This document shows, piece by piece, positions 1 to 8,204 of a DNA stretch of 53,602 nucleotides (within the stretch, counting starts at the first letter, position 1; every line of letters starts with the position of its first letter). The notes beneath the pieces are model-generated. The model worked only from the letters and a program-made list of their open reading frames with translations, ran no database searches and was not told where the DNA came from. Origin of the DNA: Oscillospiraceae bacterium (GTDB lineage Bacteria > Bacillota > Clostridia > Oscillospirales > Acutalibacteraceae). Position numbers and translations under genes: made by a program. Where the stretch lies: assembly GCA_022508805.1 (NCBI GenBank), contig JAFLUM010000011.1:1-53602 (forward strand), written 5' to 3'.

Positions 1-62
1 AGATTCGAACTCCGGACACCTTGATTAAAAGTCAAGTGCTCTGCCAACTGAGCTAGTGGATC
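1..62 (-). tRNA. tRNA-Lys(TTT), partial at window edge
   Basis: On the minus strand the 5' acceptor strand (56-62), D-arm, anticodon arm CTTGA-CTTTTAA-TCAAG with anticodon TTT, variable loop and start of the T-arm (GTTCGAAT) are visible. The 3' acceptor strand and CCA lie outside the window. It sits downstream of secG on the same strand. Confidence 0.95.
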
Positions 63-88
63 ATATTTCCGGATAAAACCGGAATCAT

Positions 89-343
89 TTATTTAACAAA
101 CAACATAACTATTGATGCAACGAGAGCGAGTACAAAAAACACACCGGCAAGGATTTTAGTGATAAAAGAAACTTTAGCTTCATTCGTTCTGCTCTTGTTC
201 TTACCGAAGAAAGACTCAGATGAGCCACCCGAAATAGCACCGGAAAGTCCTTGCTGATTGCCTTCCTGCATCATAACGAGAACAATAATAGCTATTGCCA
301 ATAATATAAGAAATACACCGAAAACTATCTGAAGCGCAGACAT
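89..343 (-). CDS. secG: Preprotein translocase subunit SecG
   Basis: This 84-residue protein has the SecG layout: a first membrane helix at about residues 5-24, a Gly/Ser-rich cytoplasmic linker (residues 28-48) and a second helix at about 60-82. SecG is the small accessory subunit of the SecYEG channel in the plasma membrane and stimulates SecA-driven export. The start follows an AGGTTACGCAAA ribosome site. It has its own promoter (385-413) and lies between tgt and tRNA-Lys. The family is poorly conserved in sequence, so the call rests on length, topology and the MMQEG motif. Confidence 0.93.
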   Translation of the reverse strand: MSALQIVFGVFLILLAIAIIVLVMMQEGNQQGLSGAISGGSSESFFGKNKSRTNEAKVSFITKILAGVFFVLALVASIVMLFVK

Positions 344-384
344 TTTGCGTAACCTCCGAACATCACAAATTTAACAGCCTATGT

Positions 385-413
385 ATTCTATCATACACTT
401 ACAAAAAATGCAA
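385..413 (-). promoter_or_regulatory. Sigma-A-type promoter of secG
   Basis: On the minus strand TTGCAT (408-413) is followed after 17 bp by TAGAAT (385-390), about 40 bp ahead of the secG start. It lies in the short gap between tgt and secG. Confidence 0.6.
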
Positions 414-459
414 GTCCTTTTTTGCAAAAATATGGAATTTTATTGAACTGTATGTAAAA

Positions 460-1590
460 TCAGATTCTTATATCAAGCTTTATTGCATATTTACTGTAAA
501 AATCATCAAAAGTATCATTATCCAGAGCCTTGCGGATGCGGCTCATAAGATTATTATAGAAATACAGATTATGCATAACACAAAGTCGCATGGCAAGCAT
601 CTCCTGAGCTTTAAAAAGATGCCTTATATATGCGCGGGAATGCTTTTGACAGGTCGGGCAATTGCAGGTCGGATCAATCGGCTGCAAATCACGCTCGTAT
701 TTTTTATTATTAATATTTATAATGCCATCTTCCGTAAAAAGGTGCCCATGGCGGGCGTTTCGGCTGGGCATAACGCAGTCAAACAGGTCTACTCCCCTTT
801 TTACGCCTTCAATAATGTTTCCGGGAGTTCCCACGCCCATAAGATACCTCGGCTTATCGACCGGCATAAAGGGCTCAACGGCAGAAATGATTCTGTACAT
901 ATCTTCTTTCGGCTCACCGACAGCCAATCCGCCTATCGCGTAGCCGTCAAGGTTTAATTCTGCAATCCGTTTCATATGTTCAATTCGTAAATCGTCATAT
1001 GTACATCCCTGATTTATTCCGAAAAGGAGCTGATTGTTATTTACGGTATCAGGAAGAGAATTCAGCCTCTCCATTTCAGTTTTGCACCGTTCAAGCCAAC
1101 GTGAGGTACGTTCGCATGACTCCTTTGCATAGCTATATTCTGCAGGATTCTCAACACACTCGTCAAAAGCCATTGCAATTGTTGAGCCAAGGTTCGATTG
1201 TATCTGCATACTTTCCTCAGGACCCATAAATATTTTTCTGCCGTCAATATGTGAAGAAAAGTAAACTCCCTCTTCTCTGATTTTTCGAAGAGAAGCCAGC
1301 GAAAAAACTTGAAATCCTCCGCTGTCGGTAAGTATAGGACCGTCCCATCCTGTAAACTTATGTAATCCTCCAAGCTCTTTAACGAGAGTGTCTGTGGGTC
1401 TTAAGTGAAGATGATATGTGTTGCAAAGCTGCACCTGACATCCGATATCCTTTAGATCAAATGCAGATACTCCGCCTTTTATTGCTCCTTGCGTGGCAAC
1501 ATTCATAAAAGCAGGTGTTTGAACCGTTCCGTGAACGGTTTCAAATTCGCCTCGCCTTGCTATCCCGTCTTTTTTTAATAATTTGTACAT
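460..1590 (-). CDS. tgt: Queuine tRNA-guanine transglycosylase (Tgt)
   Basis: The 376-residue protein exchanges guanine-34 for preQ1 in GUN-anticodon tRNAs (Asp, Asn, His, Tyr), a cytosolic step of queuosine synthesis. The TIM-barrel signatures are present: D89 in the DSGGFQVFSL segment, the nucleophile D271 in FDCVMPSRNARHG, and a zinc site made of C309, C311, C314 and H340. Length is normal for the family. It is the last gene of a minus-strand group with queA (2500-3528) and an intervening phosphoesterase. QueA acts on the base Tgt inserts, so the grouping supports the function. Confidence 0.98.
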   Translation of the reverse strand: MYKLLKKDGIARRGEFETVHGTVQTPAFMNVATQGAIKGGVSAFDLKDIGCQVQLCNTYHLHLRPTDTLVKELGGLHKFTGWDGPILTDSGGFQVFSLASLRKIREEGVYFSSHIDGRKIFMGPEESMQIQSNLGSTIAMAFDECVENPAEYSYAKESCERTSRWLERCKTEMERLNSLPDTVNNNQLLFGINQGCTYDDLRIEHMKRIAELNLDGYAIGGLAVGEPKEDMYRIISAVEPFMPVDKPRYLMGVGTPGNIIEGVKRGVDLFDCVMPSRNARHGHLFTEDGIININNKKYERDLQPIDPTCNCPTCQKHSRAYIRHLFKAQEMLAMRLCVMHNLYFYNNLMSRIRKALDNDTFDDFYSKYAIKLDIRI

Positions 1591-1605
1591 AATTTCACCT
1601 ATATT

Positions 1606-2469
1606 TTATATAATTTCAAGATCTTTTGCTGCTTTTACCCAGTACTTTTCGGGTAAAATTTGCCCGCCGACAAAATTATCTTTTTTTGCATAATCCCAAG
1701 CCAAAACAACACATTCATATGCAAGATCACCGTGCAGTTGCAAGCTTTTTATTATACATTCGGAAAATATCGGTGCATATTTTATTAAATCACTTTTTCT
1801 GTAATCATCGATTAAAGTATCTGCTTCATATTTTATGTCAATAAACTCTGTTTCCCAATTATTTTCAGTTGAGGTCAAAAGAGTAATCCAAGAGTGCCCA
1901 TATTCTTCACCATCTTGAGGTAATCCTAAACTCGGACAGAAAACTATTTGTTTGTCTTCGATTGGGACTAATTTTCTGTGATGGGTATGCCCGCACAATA
2001 AAATGTTTCCTTTGATATCTTTTTGTATATTCGATATGGCTGATGAATTCAGTAACATATTTTCCGTTGTACTTTTAGGCGAACCGTGGCAAGCAGTTAT
2101 AAGCGGAGCCCCGTCAACTTTAATATCTTGGCAAATCGGCATATTGCTGAAAAAATCAAGATCATCCTCGGTTAAACTTTCATATGTATAAAGTAACGAA
2201 CCGACACTTGAGCTGTAACACCAACCATCGTTAAGATTTTGTCTGTGTTGCAACAAGTAGTCTTCTCTGTTCCCTCTTATAAACCAACATCTATATGCGG
2301 ATTTACATTTATATAAAACATCCATAGTCCTTTGCGGATACGGAAAATCTGTCACATAATCGCCGAGAAAAATAATACCGTCGGGATTTATTCTTTCGAT
2401 AGTATTAAAAGCAGATTCAAAAGCAGCATAATTTGAATGGATGTCGGAAATAACGGCAATTCTTGTCAT
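1606..2469 (-). CDS. Calcineurin-like metallophosphoesterase, YfcE/MJ0936-like
   Basis: A 287-residue protein opening with the metallophosphoesterase motif DIHSN (D9, H11) and carrying the later metal-binding blocks GD (near 40), GNRED (near 70), HGSP and GHTHH. These place it in the calcineurin-like fold that uses two metal ions to hydrolyse phosphomonoesters or diesters; the substrate cannot be told. A C-terminal extension of about 70 residues follows the core. Start M at 2469 is preferred over one 12 bases upstream because a GGGG ribosome site precedes it. It lies between queA and tgt on the same strand, which is not a partner I recognise for those genes. Confidence 0.8.
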   Translation of the reverse strand: MTRIAVISDIHSNYAAFESAFNTIERINPDGIIFLGDYVTDFPYPQRTMDVLYKCKSAYRCWFIRGNREDYLLQHRQNLNDGWCYSSSVGSLLYTYESLTEDDLDFFSNMPICQDIKVDGAPLITACHGSPKSTTENMLLNSSAISNIQKDIKGNILLCGHTHHRKLVPIEDKQIVFCPSLGLPQDGEEYGHSWITLLTSTENNWETEFIDIKYEADTLIDDYRKSDLIKYAPIFSECIIKSLQLHGDLAYECVVLAWDYAKKDNFVGGQILPEKYWVKAAKDLEII

Positions 2470-2499
2470 AAAATACCCCATTTAGTGAGCTGCTAATTC

Positions 2500-3528
2500 T
2501 CACTCAATAAACATTGCATCGCCGAAGCTGAAAAATCTGTATTTATTTTCAACTGCCGTTTTATATGCTTCAAGAACTTTTTCTCTGTTATAAAAAGCAG
2601 AAACAAGCATAATAAGCGTACTTTCGGGCAAATGGAAATTAGTAATGAGCGCATCAATGCACTTGAACTTATAACCCGGATAAATAAATATGTTTGTCCA
2701 GTCGTCAAATTCTTTCATTTCTCCTTGACTTGTCATAACACTTTCAAGGGTTCGGCAGCAGGTTGTGCCCACTGCTACAACTCTTCCGCCGTTTTTCTTG
2801 GTTTCATTGATTATTTCGGCAGTTTCTTTTGGAATTTGGTAATGCTCGGAATGCATTTCGTGATCTTCAATATTTTCTGCTTTTACAGGTCTGAATGTGC
2901 CTATGCCGACATGAAGAGTGACATAGCATATTTTTACACCTTTGCGTGAAAGTCTTTCAAGCAAATCCTCTGTAAAATGAAGTCCTGCGGTTGGTGCGGC
3001 TGCTGAACCCAGTTCCTTTGAATAGACAGTTTGATAACGCTCTTTGTCCTTGAGTTCCTCTGTAATATAATGCGGAAGCGGCATTTCACCTATTTTGTCG
3101 AGGACCTCATAAATATTTGTGCCGTCATATGAAAACTTGGCAATTCTATTTCCGTTCTCAAGAACTTCCTCAATTCGACAAGTCAAAAGACTGTCGTTAA
3201 AAGAAAACTCTGCTCCCTGCTTTGCTCTTTTTCCGGGTCCGGTTATCGTCTCCCAACAGTCGTTACCAAGGTTGTTCAAAAGGAGAAATTCAACTACTGC
3301 TCCTGTGTCTTTTTTTGTACCGTAAATTCTTGCAGGAAGAACACGGGTATTATTAAGTACAAGACAGTCGCCGGGATTCAAATAATCCACTATATTATAA
3401 AAATGTTTATGGGAAATTTCCCCGCTTTTGCGATCAATTACCATCATTTTTGAGTGGTCGCGAGCCTGTAAAGGAGTCTGTGCGATCAACTCCTTTGGTA
3501 AATCGTAATAAAAATCTGATTTTTTCAT
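2500..3528 (-). CDS. queA: tRNA preQ1(34) S-adenosylmethionine ribosyltransferase-isomerase
   Basis: QueA moves the ribosyl part of S-adenosylmethionine onto preQ1 already in tRNA to make epoxyqueuosine. The 342-residue product starts with the hallmark [14 protein letters not shown] and contains the conserved blocks [22 protein letters not shown] and [11 protein letters not shown], with FHLPESTL near the C-terminus. Length is normal. It is the first gene of the queA-phosphoesterase-tgt group and is divergent from the lysine-riboswitch operon. Confidence 0.98.
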   Translation of the reverse strand: MKKSDFYYDLPKELIAQTPLQARDHSKMMVIDRKSGEISHKHFYNIVDYLNPGDCLVLNNTRVLPARIYGTKKDTGAVVEFLLLNNLGNDCWETITGPGKRAKQGAEFSFNDSLLTCRIEEVLENGNRIAKFSYDGTNIYEVLDKIGEMPLPHYITEELKDKERYQTVYSKELGSAAAPTAGLHFTEDLLERLSRKGVKICYVTLHVGIGTFRPVKAENIEDHEMHSEHYQIPKETAEIINETKKNGGRVVAVGTTCCRTLESVMTSQGEMKEFDDWTNIFIYPGYKFKCIDALITNFHLPESTLIMLVSAFYNREKVLEAYKTAVENKYRFFSFGDAMFIE

Positions 3529-3567
3529 TTAAGAACTCCGCAATATTTATAAAATTTATAAAAATAT

Positions 3568-3596
3568 TTGACACAAAGACACTATAATGATATTAT
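3568..3596 (+). promoter_or_regulatory. Sigma-A-type promoter of the lysine-riboswitch operon
   Basis: TTGACA (3568-3573), 17-bp spacer, TATTAT (3591-3596). Transcription would begin just before the riboswitch that follows. Confidence 0.7.
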
Positions 3597-3602
3597 AATA
3601 AT

Positions 3603-3775
3603 TAACGATTGAGGCGCGGCTAATATCAGTACCGCTTTTGAAACCGCCAAGGGTTTATGATAAAGCGTGAAAGGATTTGCCGCCGAAGAAAAATGTGATT
3701 TGGCAAGCATTTTTCTGGGTGCATTATTAAAAGTAATGCAACTGTCATCATTTTGATGGAGTGCTTTCGTATTTG
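3603..3775 (+). promoter_or_regulatory. Lysine riboswitch (L-box)
   Basis: The leader holds L-box blocks in the right order: GAGGCGCG near 3611, AGTA near 3629, AAGGGTTTATGA (3649), GTGAAAGGATT (3666), GCCGAAG (3682) and the closing GGAGTGCTTTCG (3758). L-boxes bind lysine and switch off lysine synthesis or uptake. Here it precedes asd, dapA and dapB, three early steps of diaminopimelate/lysine synthesis, and ends in an intrinsic terminator, so control is probably by premature termination when lysine is high. Confidence 0.9.
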
Positions 3776-3797
3776 ATAATAATACATTAGCGCTTTT

Positions 3798-3830
3798 CAG
3801 TAATGATGATAAATCATTACTGATTTTTTA
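3798..3830 (+). terminator. Regulatory terminator of the lysine riboswitch
   Basis: A 9-bp stem CAGTAATGA/TCATTACTG (3798-3806 with 3814-3822) is followed by a T-run. It lies between the aptamer and the asd start and would be the expression platform. Confidence 0.85.
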
Positions 3831-3870
3831 TAACAAATGATAGAATATCATCTTTTGGAGGTAATTGCAA

Positions 3871-4950
3871 GTGAAAAAGTATAATGTAGGCGTAATAGGC
3901 GCAACCGGTATGGTTGGACAGCGCTTTATGACCATACTTGACTCTCATCCGTGGTTCGAGGTCAAGGTTCTTGCCGCAAGTCCAAAATCGGCAGGTAAGA
4001 GATACAGTGATGCAGTAGGCGCAAAATGGTGTATGGATACCGATATTCCCGAAAAAATGAAGGATATTATAGTTATGGACGCCACCGCAGACGTTGAAAA
4101 AATCGCATCACAGGTTGATTTTGTGTTCTGTGCGGTTGATATGAAAAAAGATGATATTAAGGCATTGGAAGAGGCCTATGCTAAAGCAGAGTGCCCCGTT
4201 GTTTCCAATAACAGTGCCCACAGGCATACTCCCGATGTCCCGATGGTAGTTCCCGAGCTTAACGCCGAGCACATAAACATAATTCCCGCTCAGAGGAAAA
4301 GACTTGGTACAAAACGTGGATTTATAGCAGTAAAATCAAACTGCTCACTGCAAAGCTATGTTCCCGCCCTCTTTCCGCTATCGGAATTCGGTATTAAAGA
4401 CGTGCTTGTGTGCACTTATCAGGCAATATCAGGCGCAGGAAAAACATTTGAGACATGGCCCGAAATGCTTGATAACGTGATTCCATATATCGGCGGCGAA
4501 GAAGAAAAGAGTGAAAAAGAGCCTCTTAAAATTTGGGGGAAAATTGAGGGTGACGAAATAGTTCCAGCGAAATCTCCTAATTTTACGGCTCAATGCCTTC
4601 GTGTTCCTGTGTCAAACGGACATATGGGCGCAGTTTTTGTAAAATTTGAGAATAAACCTTCAAAAGAAGAAATATTAAATATATGGAAGAATTTCTCGGG
4701 ACGTGCACAGGAATTAGACCTACCCTCTGCACCGAAGCAGTTCTTGAACTACTTTACAGAGGATAATATGCCGCAGACTAAACTTCAAAGAAATCTTGAA
4801 GGCGGAATGGCTATTTCAATTGGACGACTTCGCGAGGATACCCAGTACGATTACAAATTCGTTTGCCTTTCGCATAACACGTTAAGAGGAGCTGCAGGCG
4901 GTGCAGTGCTTATGGCTGAGCTTCTTTGTGCCGAAGGATATATGGATTAA
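3871..4950 (+). CDS. asd: Aspartate-semialdehyde dehydrogenase
   Basis: The enzyme reduces aspartyl phosphate to aspartate semialdehyde with NADPH, at the branch to lysine/DAP and threonine/methionine. The nucleotide-binding GATGMVGQRF motif is at the N-terminus and the catalytic cysteine is in SNCS near residue 155. SNCSLQSY, GTKRGF and RVPVSNGH resemble the archaeal/fungal-type branch of the family (about 350-360 residues) rather than the E. coli type; this subfamily call is from memory of the signatures. GTG at 3871 is taken as start because GGAGGT sits 9 bases upstream; a TTG at 3865 is too close to it. It is the first gene after the lysine riboswitch. Confidence 0.96.
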   Translation: MKKYNVGVIGATGMVGQRFMTILDSHPWFEVKVLAASPKSAGKRYSDAVGAKWCMDTDIPEKMKDIIVMDATADVEKIASQVDFVFCAVDMKKDDIKALEEAYAKAECPVVSNNSAHRHTPDVPMVVPELNAEHINIIPAQRKRLGTKRGFIAVKSNCSLQSYVPALFPLSEFGIKDVLVCTYQAISGAGKTFETWPEMLDNVIPYIGGEEEKSEKEPLKIWGKIEGDEIVPAKSPNFTAQCLRVPVSNGHMGAVFVKFENKPSKEEILNIWKNFSGRAQELDLPSAPKQFLNYFTEDNMPQTKLQRNLEGGMAISIGRLREDTQYDYKFVCLSHNTLRGAAGGAVLMAELLCAEGYMD

Positions 4951-4962
4951 AGGAGAGATACG

Positions 4963-5847
4963 ATGAGGTCTATTTTTACAGGTTCAGGCGTTGCGATCGT
5001 AACACCGTTTAACGAGGATGGCAGTGTAAATTATAATTCACTTGAAAAATTACTGGAGTTTCATATTGAAAATAAAACTGATGCAATTGTAATTTGCGGT
5101 ACAACAGGCGAAAGTGCCACTCTTACGCCGAGAGAACATTCAGATGTAATAAAATTTACGGTTGATGCTGTTAACCACAGAATTCCCGTTATTGCAGGCA
5201 CAGGAAGCAATGAAACCGCCTATGCTCTTGAACTTTCTAACGATGCCGAAAAAGCCGGAGCGGACGCTCTGTTAATCGTTACCCCCTACTACAACAAAAC
5301 CTCTCAAAGAGGACTTGTGAAGCATTATACATATATTGCTGACAGAGTATCAACTCCGATTATTATTTATAATGTTCCCAGCCGCACAGGTGTTGACGTT
5401 AAGCCGGAAACATACGCCGAGCTTGCAGAACATAAAAATATTGTCGCAACTAAAGAAGCAAGCGGAAATCTGTCGTCAATAGCCAAAACAATTGCACTTT
5501 GCGGTGACAAGCTCGACATTTACTCGGGTAACGACGATCAGATAGTTCCCATAATGTCTCTCGGCGGTAAAGGCGTAATATCTGTTCTTTCAAATATTTG
5601 TCCGACCATTGCTCACGATATTGCAGCAAAATATCTTGAAGGTGACTGTAAGGGCAGCGCACAGCTTCAGCTTGAATATTTAGAGCTTTGCAATGCTATG
5701 TTTATGGATGTCAATCCCATTCCCGTTAAGGTCGCCATGCGTATGATGGGCTTTGACGTAGGCCCGTTGCGTATGCCTCTTTGTGATATGGATGACGCAT
5801 CAACAGAAAAATTAAGGACGGTTCTAAAAAAATATAATTTAGTTTAA
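4963..5847 (+). CDS. dapA: 4-hydroxy-tetrahydrodipicolinate synthase
   Basis: DapA condenses pyruvate with aspartate semialdehyde, the committed step to DAP and lysine. The 294-residue TIM barrel shows the Schiff-base lysine K164 (VATKEASGN), Y136 and R141 of the active site (YNVPSRTG) and GTTGES (46-51). It follows asd after 12 bases with an AGGAGAG ribosome site. DAP feeds peptidoglycan synthesis and, in spore formers, dipicolinate. Confidence 0.98.
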   Translation: MRSIFTGSGVAIVTPFNEDGSVNYNSLEKLLEFHIENKTDAIVICGTTGESATLTPREHSDVIKFTVDAVNHRIPVIAGTGSNETAYALELSNDAEKAGADALLIVTPYYNKTSQRGLVKHYTYIADRVSTPIIIYNVPSRTGVDVKPETYAELAEHKNIVATKEASGNLSSIAKTIALCGDKLDIYSGNDDQIVPIMSLGGKGVISVLSNICPTIAHDIAAKYLEGDCKGSAQLQLEYLELCNAMFMDVNPIPVKVAMRMMGFDVGPLRMPLCDMDDASTEKLRTVLKKYNLV

Positions 5848-5868
5848 ACCGTTTTAGGAAGTGAAAAT

Positions 5869-6630
5869 ATGACAAGGATTATTTTAAGCGGTGCTTTTGG
5901 CAAAATGGGTAAGGCTATCACATCGTGCGTCGGTTCACGCGAAGATTGTGAGATAGCTGTCGGCGTGGACGTTGCAACGGGCAATTCGGATTTCCCCTTA
6001 TATCACTCTTTTAAAGAGATTTCCGAAGATGTCACTGCAGATGTTATTGTCGACTTTTCGCATCCATCCGCTCTGAATGACCTTTTGGAATATGCAATCA
6101 GCAAAAAATTACCCGCTGTTATTGCGACAACAGGACTTAACAATCAGCAAATTCCACTAATAAAAGCGGCTTCAGAAAGTATTCCCGTGTTCTTCTCGGC
6201 AAATATGTCGGTCGGCGTAAGTCTTATTTCAGAACTTGCGAAGAAAGCGGCTAAAATACTTCAAAATGATTTTGATATTGAGATAGTAGAAATGCATCAC
6301 AATCAAAAAATCGATGCCCCCAGCGGTACGGCTCTTATGCTGGCGGATTCAATATCCGAAGTGCTAAATGACGAACCCTTTTATGAATTTGACCGTCACT
6401 CAAAGCGTATGAAACGAAACAAGAATGAAATTGGCATTCATTCCGTACGCGGCGGGACGGTAGTCGGCGAGCATGAAATAATTTTTGCGGGAAACGATGA
6501 GGTAATCAAAATTTCTCATTCCGCTTTTTCAAAGCAGCTTTTTGCCGTCGGCGCGGTAAATGCAGGAATTTTTCTCGTAGGCAAAGAACCGGGATTTTAC
6601 AGTATGAAGGATCTTATTAATTCCATATGA
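5869..6630 (+). CDS. dapB: 4-hydroxy-tetrahydrodipicolinate reductase
   Basis: DapB reduces the DapA product to tetrahydrodipicolinate with NAD(P)H. The 253-residue protein has the N-terminal dinucleotide motif GAFGKMGKA, the signature EMHHNQKIDAPSGTA holding the catalytic His and Lys (near 145-160), and the RGGTVVGEHEI block. It ends the asd-dapA-dapB operon, just before a bidirectional terminator. Confidence 0.98.
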   Translation: MTRIILSGAFGKMGKAITSCVGSREDCEIAVGVDVATGNSDFPLYHSFKEISEDVTADVIVDFSHPSALNDLLEYAISKKLPAVIATTGLNNQQIPLIKAASESIPVFFSANMSVGVSLISELAKKAAKILQNDFDIEIVEMHHNQKIDAPSGTALMLADSISEVLNDEPFYEFDRHSKRMKRNKNEIGIHSVRGGTVVGEHEIIFAGNDEVIKISHSAFSKQLFAVGAVNAGIFLVGKEPGFYSMKDLINSI

Positions 6631-6635
6631 TTCAG

Positions 6636-6680
6636 CAAAAAATGCGGGCTGTCTGAAATTCAGACAGCCCATAATTTTTA
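6636..6680. terminator. Bidirectional intrinsic terminator between dapB and tyrS
   Basis: A 12-bp inverted repeat GGGCTGTCTGAA/TTCAGACAGCCC (6646-6657 with 6659-6670) has an A-run on its left and a T-run on its right, so it can end transcription from both convergent genes. Confidence 0.85.
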
Positions 6681-7904
6681 TTCGATTACAGCTTTATAAA
6701 AGATTTTTTTGCCTTTTTTAACAATAACGTATCCTTTTTCGAAATCGCTCTTGCTAAGTGATTTGAACACGTCTGCAATCTTAACATCGTCGACAGATAC
6801 GCCGCCCTGCTCAATAAGTCTGCGGCACTCGCCCTTGGATTTCGCGATTCCCGCCTTGATCATAATGTCTGAAACGAGCACTGAGCCGTCCTTAAAATCA
6901 TCTTCAGTCAATTTCACCTCAGGCATATTATCGGTATTTCCCGCGCCCGAAAACAGCGCTTTAGCCGCGTCTGCCGCCTTTTGTGCCTCATCCTCGCCGT
7001 GTACAAGCTTGGTAAGCTCAAAAGCAAGTATCTCTTTCGCAGTATTGAGCTGACTGCCTTCCCAGCCGTCCATTTTTTCGATTTCCTCAAGCGGCAGGAA
7101 CGTGAGCATTCTAATACATTTCAGCACATCAGCATCGGCCACGTTTCGCCAATATTGATAAAAATCAAAGGGTGAAGTTTTATTCGGGTCAAGCCAAACG
7201 GCATTACCCGCAGTTTTGCCCATCTTATTACCCTGCGAATCGGTCAACAGTGTGATCGTCATTGCGTGCGCGTCCTTACCCAGCTTTTTGCGGATAAGCT
7301 CCGTTCCGCCCAGCATATTACTCCACTGGTCGTCGCCTCCGAACTGCATATTACAGTCATAGTGCTGGAATAAATGATAAAAGTCGTATGATTGCATTAT
7401 CATATAGTTAAATTCAAAGAATGAAAGTCCTTTTTCCATTCTTTGCTTATAGCACTCTGCTCTGAGCATATTATTGACGGAGAAGCAAGCACCTACCTCA
7501 CGAAGAACATCAACGTAATTAAGGTCTAAAAGCCAATCAGCGTTATTCACCATCAATGCCTTACCGTCTGAAAAGTCAATAAACCGCTCCATTTGCCTTT
7601 TAAAGCAGTCAGCGTTATGGTCGATATCCTCACGCGTCAGCATTTTGCGCATGTCCGTTCTTCCCGAAGGGTCGCCTATCATAGTCGTACCGCCGCCAAT
7701 TAGGGCGATTGGCTTATTTCCTGCCATTTGCAAACGTTTCATAAGTGTAAGTGCCATAAAGTGACCTGCCGTAAGGCTGTCAGCCGTGCAGTCAAAGCCT
7801 ATATAAAACGTTGCCTTTCCGTTATTGACCATTTCTCTGATCTCATTTTCATTTGTGACCTGAGCTATCAGTCCGCGAGCCACAAGTTCTTCATAAATCT
7901 GCAT
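6678..7904 (-). CDS. tyrS: Tyrosyl-tRNA synthetase
   Basis: A 408-residue class I synthetase that charges tRNA-Tyr. The HIGH-like motif reads AGHFMAL (near 48), the KMSKS-like motif reads KMGKT (near 230), and a C-terminal S4 RNA-binding domain begins near residue 345 (KSKGECRRLIEQGG). The ATG at 7904 is chosen because GGAGG lies 8 bases upstream; the longer reading from a TTG would overlap that site. A T-box leader precedes it. Confidence 0.97.
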   Translation of the reverse strand: MQIYEELVARGLIAQVTNENEIREMVNNGKATFYIGFDCTADSLTAGHFMALTLMKRLQMAGNKPIALIGGGTTMIGDPSGRTDMRKMLTREDIDHNADCFKRQMERFIDFSDGKALMVNNADWLLDLNYVDVLREVGACFSVNNMLRAECYKQRMEKGLSFFEFNYMIMQSYDFYHLFQHYDCNMQFGGDDQWSNMLGGTELIRKKLGKDAHAMTITLLTDSQGNKMGKTAGNAVWLDPNKTSPFDFYQYWRNVADADVLKCIRMLTFLPLEEIEKMDGWEGSQLNTAKEILAFELTKLVHGEDEAQKAADAAKALFSGAGNTDNMPEVKLTEDDFKDGSVLVSDIMIKAGIAKSKGECRRLIEQGGVSVDDVKIADVFKSLSKSDFEKGYVIVKKGKKIFYKAVIE

Positions 7905-7917
7905 TTTTATAACCTCC

Positions 7918-8170
7918 AAAAAAAACGTCCCCTGTCAAAACAGAGGACGAAAAATTCGTGTTACCACCTCATATTCGCCGTTTTCTCACAAAAACGACCT
8001 CACCGAGTAACTGACATTACTCCGTACTGTAACGGGTACGCCCGACTTTTCCTACTTAATTCAAAAAAGCGGCTCAGCGATGTATTTCGCAAGTTCTGCG
8101 CACGCCCTCACACCAAACGGACGCTCTCTTTGCCGCAGAGGATTTGTTACTTCTTCGCGTCAATGCCTTT
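7918..8170 (-). promoter_or_regulatory. T-box leader of tyrS
   Basis: On the minus strand the invariant T-box sequence GGTGGTAACACG lies at about 7952-7965, and the terminator stem GTCCTCTGT...ACAGGGGAC with a T-run sits at about 7920-7950. Upstream are the long stem I region and a GCGTACCCG segment (about 8032-8042) that may hold the UAC tyrosine specifier codon. T-boxes sense uncharged tRNA and prevent termination, here presumably tRNA-Tyr. Confidence 0.9.
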
Positions 8171-8176
8171 AAAAGT

Positions 8177-8204
8177 ATTATACACAAAAAACTTCTAAAG
8201 TCAA
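8177..8204 (-). promoter_or_regulatory. Promoter of the tyrS T-box transcript
   Basis: On the minus strand TTGACT (8199-8204) and TATAAT (8177-8182) are separated by 16 bp. The -35 overlaps the last bases of recN. Confidence 0.7.
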
